Part shown: positions 13,854 through 15,492 of the stretch, piece after piece | How positions within the stretch are numbered: the first letter of the stretch is position 1 | How the letters are laid out: every line of letters starts with the position of its first letter | DNA from: CAYUIS01 sp964444825 | Lineage (GTDB): Bacteria; Chloroflexota; Anaerolineae; B4-G1 | DNA length: 15,492 nt | Reading direction: 5' to 3' | Assembly (NCBI GenBank): GCA_964444825.1 | Contig: CAYUIS010000133.1 | Location: 1-15,492 of the forward strand | The notes under the pieces: generated by a model | Databases searched by the model: none | Told to the model about the DNA's origin: nothing | What the model saw: the letters and a program-made list of their open reading frames with translations, nothing else | Program-made: the position numbers and the translations under genes

Positions 13854-15127
13854 TGGGATCATTCGACCTCCAACTGACGGACATGGCCCACGGCGGCGCG
13901 GCGCTGGGTCGGCACGAGGGACGCGTGATCTTTGTCCCCTACGCGCTGCCCGGCGAGACGGTACGCTGCGAGATTACCCAGGATAAGGGCCGGTATGCCT
14001 TTGGCCGCCCGGTGCAAGTCCTGGACCCTTCCCCCGACCGGGTTGACCCACCCTGCCCCTACTTTGGTCACTCCGCTGGTGGCGGCGTGGGTTGCGGTGG
14101 CTGTCAGTGGCAGCACATCAACTATGAAACACAGACCCGCATCAAGTCCAAGATCGTAGTCGATCAGCTTACCCGCATTGGCAATATCAACGATCCCATC
14201 GTCCGCCCCACGTTAGCGGACGACTCGGGCTGGGCATATCGTAATCACATCCAGCTCCACCCGGCACCGGATGGGGGTCTCGGGTTTCACGCTGCCGCAG
14301 GGGAAAAGGCAACGGGCGATCAGGATCGACAGATCGTCGTGATAGAGGAATGTCTCGTCCTTCACCCTCTGCTGGCCGATCTGTACGCCGCCCTCGACCC
14401 TGACCTCGATCTCCCCGAACTCCAACGGCTGTCCCTGCGCGCGGGTATCGAGACCGGCGATCTGATGCTCATCTTTGAGATGGTCGATGACCTACCGCCA
14501 GGTCTGGAGCTAGACCTGCCAGTCTCCTGCGTCCTCTTGCTCTCTGACGGCATCCACGCCAACCTCATCGGCAAGAACCACATCACCGAGAGCGTAACTG
14601 ACCACGTCTACCGCATCTCCGCCCCCTCCTTCTTCCAGGTGAACACTGCCCAGGCCGCGCAGTTGGTGCGGCTGGTGCTGGATTACGTCGACCCGCGTGC
14701 AGACCAGGTGGTACTGGACGCATACTGTGGCGTGGGACTGTTCACCACCCATCTGGCTGAGCAGGCTGGGCTCGTCATCGGTGTCGAACTCGACCCTGCA
14801 GCCGTCGCCGACCTGCTGGAGAACACTAGCGAGCAGGATAACGTGGACATCATCGAGGGGCCGGTCGAGGCCGTCCTCCCCGATCTAGATGTTCCGATCG
14901 ACGCCGCCGTGATCGATCCACCTCGCGCCGGTGTGGATCGTTTTGCACTCGACGCGCTGGTAAAACACCACCCTGCTCGCCTCGTCTATGTTTCCTGCGA
15001 CCCCGCGACGCTGGCGCGAGATGCCAAGCGTCTGATCCATGCTGGCTACCGCCTGAACGAGGTGCAGCCGGTGGACATGTTCCCTCAGACCTATCACATT
15101 GAGAGCGTCGCGCTCTTCACACGCTAG
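13853..15127 (+). CDS. rlmD: 23S rRNA (uracil-C5)-methyltransferase, RlmD/RumA family
   Basis: This enzyme methylates C5 of a uracil in 23S rRNA using SAM. A TRAM-like domain occupies about residues 1-60. A [4Fe-4S] set follows with C69, C82, C85 (PPCPYF...CGGCQWQH) and C168 (EECLVLHP). The SAM domain carries LDAYCGVGLFTTHLAE (289-304), DPPRAGVD (356-363) and catalytic C383 in YVSCDPATLARD. These numbers count from a GTG at 13850, so subtract one for the ATG at 13853. I prefer ATG 13853 because it shares a base with the kinase TGA (TGATG), which favours translational coupling. RlmD, RlmC and RlmCD are hard to separate outside Proteobacteria, so the symbol is tentative. The kinase and methyltransferase appear to form one operon. 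Confidence 0.92.
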   Translation: MGSFDLQLTDMAHGGAALGRHEGRVIFVPYALPGETVRCEITQDKGRYAFGRPVQVLDPSPDRVDPPCPYFGHSAGGGVGCGGCQWQHINYETQTRIKSKIVVDQLTRIGNINDPIVRPTLADDSGWAYRNHIQLHPAPDGGLGFHAAAGEKATGDQDRQIVVIEECLVLHPLLADLYAALDPDLDLPELQRLSLRAGIETGDLMLIFEMVDDLPPGLELDLPVSCVLLLSDGIHANLIGKNHITESVTDHVYRISAPSFFQVNTAQAAQLVRLVLDYVDPRADQVVLDAYCGVGLFTTHLAEQAGLVIGVELDPAAVADLLENTSEQDNVDIIEGPVEAVLPDLDVPIDAAVIDPPRAGVDRFALDALVKHHPARLVYVSCDPATLARDAKRLIHAGYRLNEVQPVDMFPQTYHIESVALFTR

Positions 15128-15128
15128 A

Positions 15129-15371
15129 CAATACAGAAGTGAATATGTGGCGCTGGGTGGCGGAAGCCACAGCGACCTCTGGCCTCAGATCGTGGCCGAT
15201 GTTTGCGGCATACCCGTCGCACGCTCGACCACGACCGAGGCCACCTGCCTGGGTGCCGGGATTATGGCTGCGACAGCGGCAGGCTGGTACACTGCTTCAC
15301 CGCTTGGCCGAGCTGATTCACGGCTCCGGGCCGCCAGACTGAGCGCAACTTTGCACAACTGGCAAAGCTAG
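15129..15371 (+). pseudogene. C-terminal fragment of an FGGY-family sugar kinase
   Basis: Translation from 15129 gives YVALGGGSHSDLWPQIVADV, then CGIPV, EATCLGAGIMAATAAGW and a stop at 15371. This is the adenosine-binding C-terminal region of xylulokinase-like FGGY kinases (GGGSxSxLWxQIxADVxGxPV...EAxxLGAAxxA). The N-terminal roughly 400 residues are absent, because the rRNA methyltransferase ends only one base upstream. The last 60-80 residues seen in intact enzymes are also missing from this frame. No start codon or RBS fits a separate small gene. It is best read as a deletion remnant. Confidence 0.72.
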
Positions 15372-15443
15372 CGAGGGCCTTGAGCAGGGACCAGGACCCA
15401 GCCCGGACGCCTGGGAAACGACCTCTCGGTGTCGATAGCGCCC

Positions 15444-15472
15444 TTGCTCTGCCGGTGTATTCGTGATATAGT
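15444..15472 (+). promoter_or_regulatory. Promoter pointing out of the window
   Basis: TTGCTC (15444-15449), a 17-base spacer and TATAGT (15467-15472) match the layout of the promoter at 12923. The transcript would start near 15479 and serve a gene beyond the window end. Confidence 0.5.
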
Positions 15473-15492
15473 ATGTGCGGCCTCAGCTTTGG

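Noticed and set aside
1..15492. CRISPR array, tRNA or rRNA genes
   Set aside because: No regularly spaced identical repeats, no cloverleaf with a CCA-type acceptor and no conserved rRNA stretch were seen by reading both strands.

Overview
The window is a dense bacterial chromosome segment, high in GC by eye. It carries ten intact protein genes, two likely gene remnants and several regulatory or structured sites. No rRNA, tRNA or CRISPR array is visible. The organism is most likely a member of the Chloroflexota (Anaerolineae-like). This is inferred from the gene style: a PlsY with GSGRTGGTN in place of GSGNIGATN, an MGDG-synthase-like glycosyltransferase, a GT39-type membrane glycosyltransferase, a soluble Hanks-type kinase and a transporter-HEAT-cNBD fusion. 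It cannot be proved from the window alone.

Region 1 (1-2413) looks like the end of an integrated element. A structured leader with two strong hairpins precedes a small winged-helix protein. A 14-bp hairpin follows, then a complete large serine recombinase whose stop lies only 15 bp before a chromosomal-type gene. By eye this block is less GC-rich and uses more AGA/AGG and ATA codons than the rest.

Region 2 (2429-5801) is housekeeping and envelope biosynthesis: a diacylglycerol-type glycosyltransferase convergent with purA (adenylosuccinate synthetase), which is divergent from plsY (acyl-phosphate:glycerol-3-phosphate acyltransferase). The purA/plsY intergenic region holds two copies of a 17-bp dyad element spaced 24 bp apart.

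Region 3 (5802-9754) has a gene-poor stretch containing what looks like the 5' stub of a degV gene on the minus strand. It is followed by the most notable gene here, a 1189-residue fusion of a TLC/NTT-like (ADP/ATP-carrier-type) membrane domain, HEAT repeats, a linker with three copies of a 31-residue repeat, and a C-terminal cyclic-nucleotide-binding domain.

Region 4 (10028-12884) is a run of three same-strand genes: an HD-domain hydrolase, a 523-residue GT39-like membrane glycosyltransferase and a CPBP-family membrane protease homologue.

Region 5 (12923-15492) starts with a good sigma-70-type promoter driving a soluble Ser/Thr kinase. The kinase overlaps an RlmD-type 23S rRNA m5U methyltransferase gene. 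Next comes a C-terminal fragment of an FGGY sugar kinase without its N-terminal four-fifths, and then a second promoter firing out of the window.
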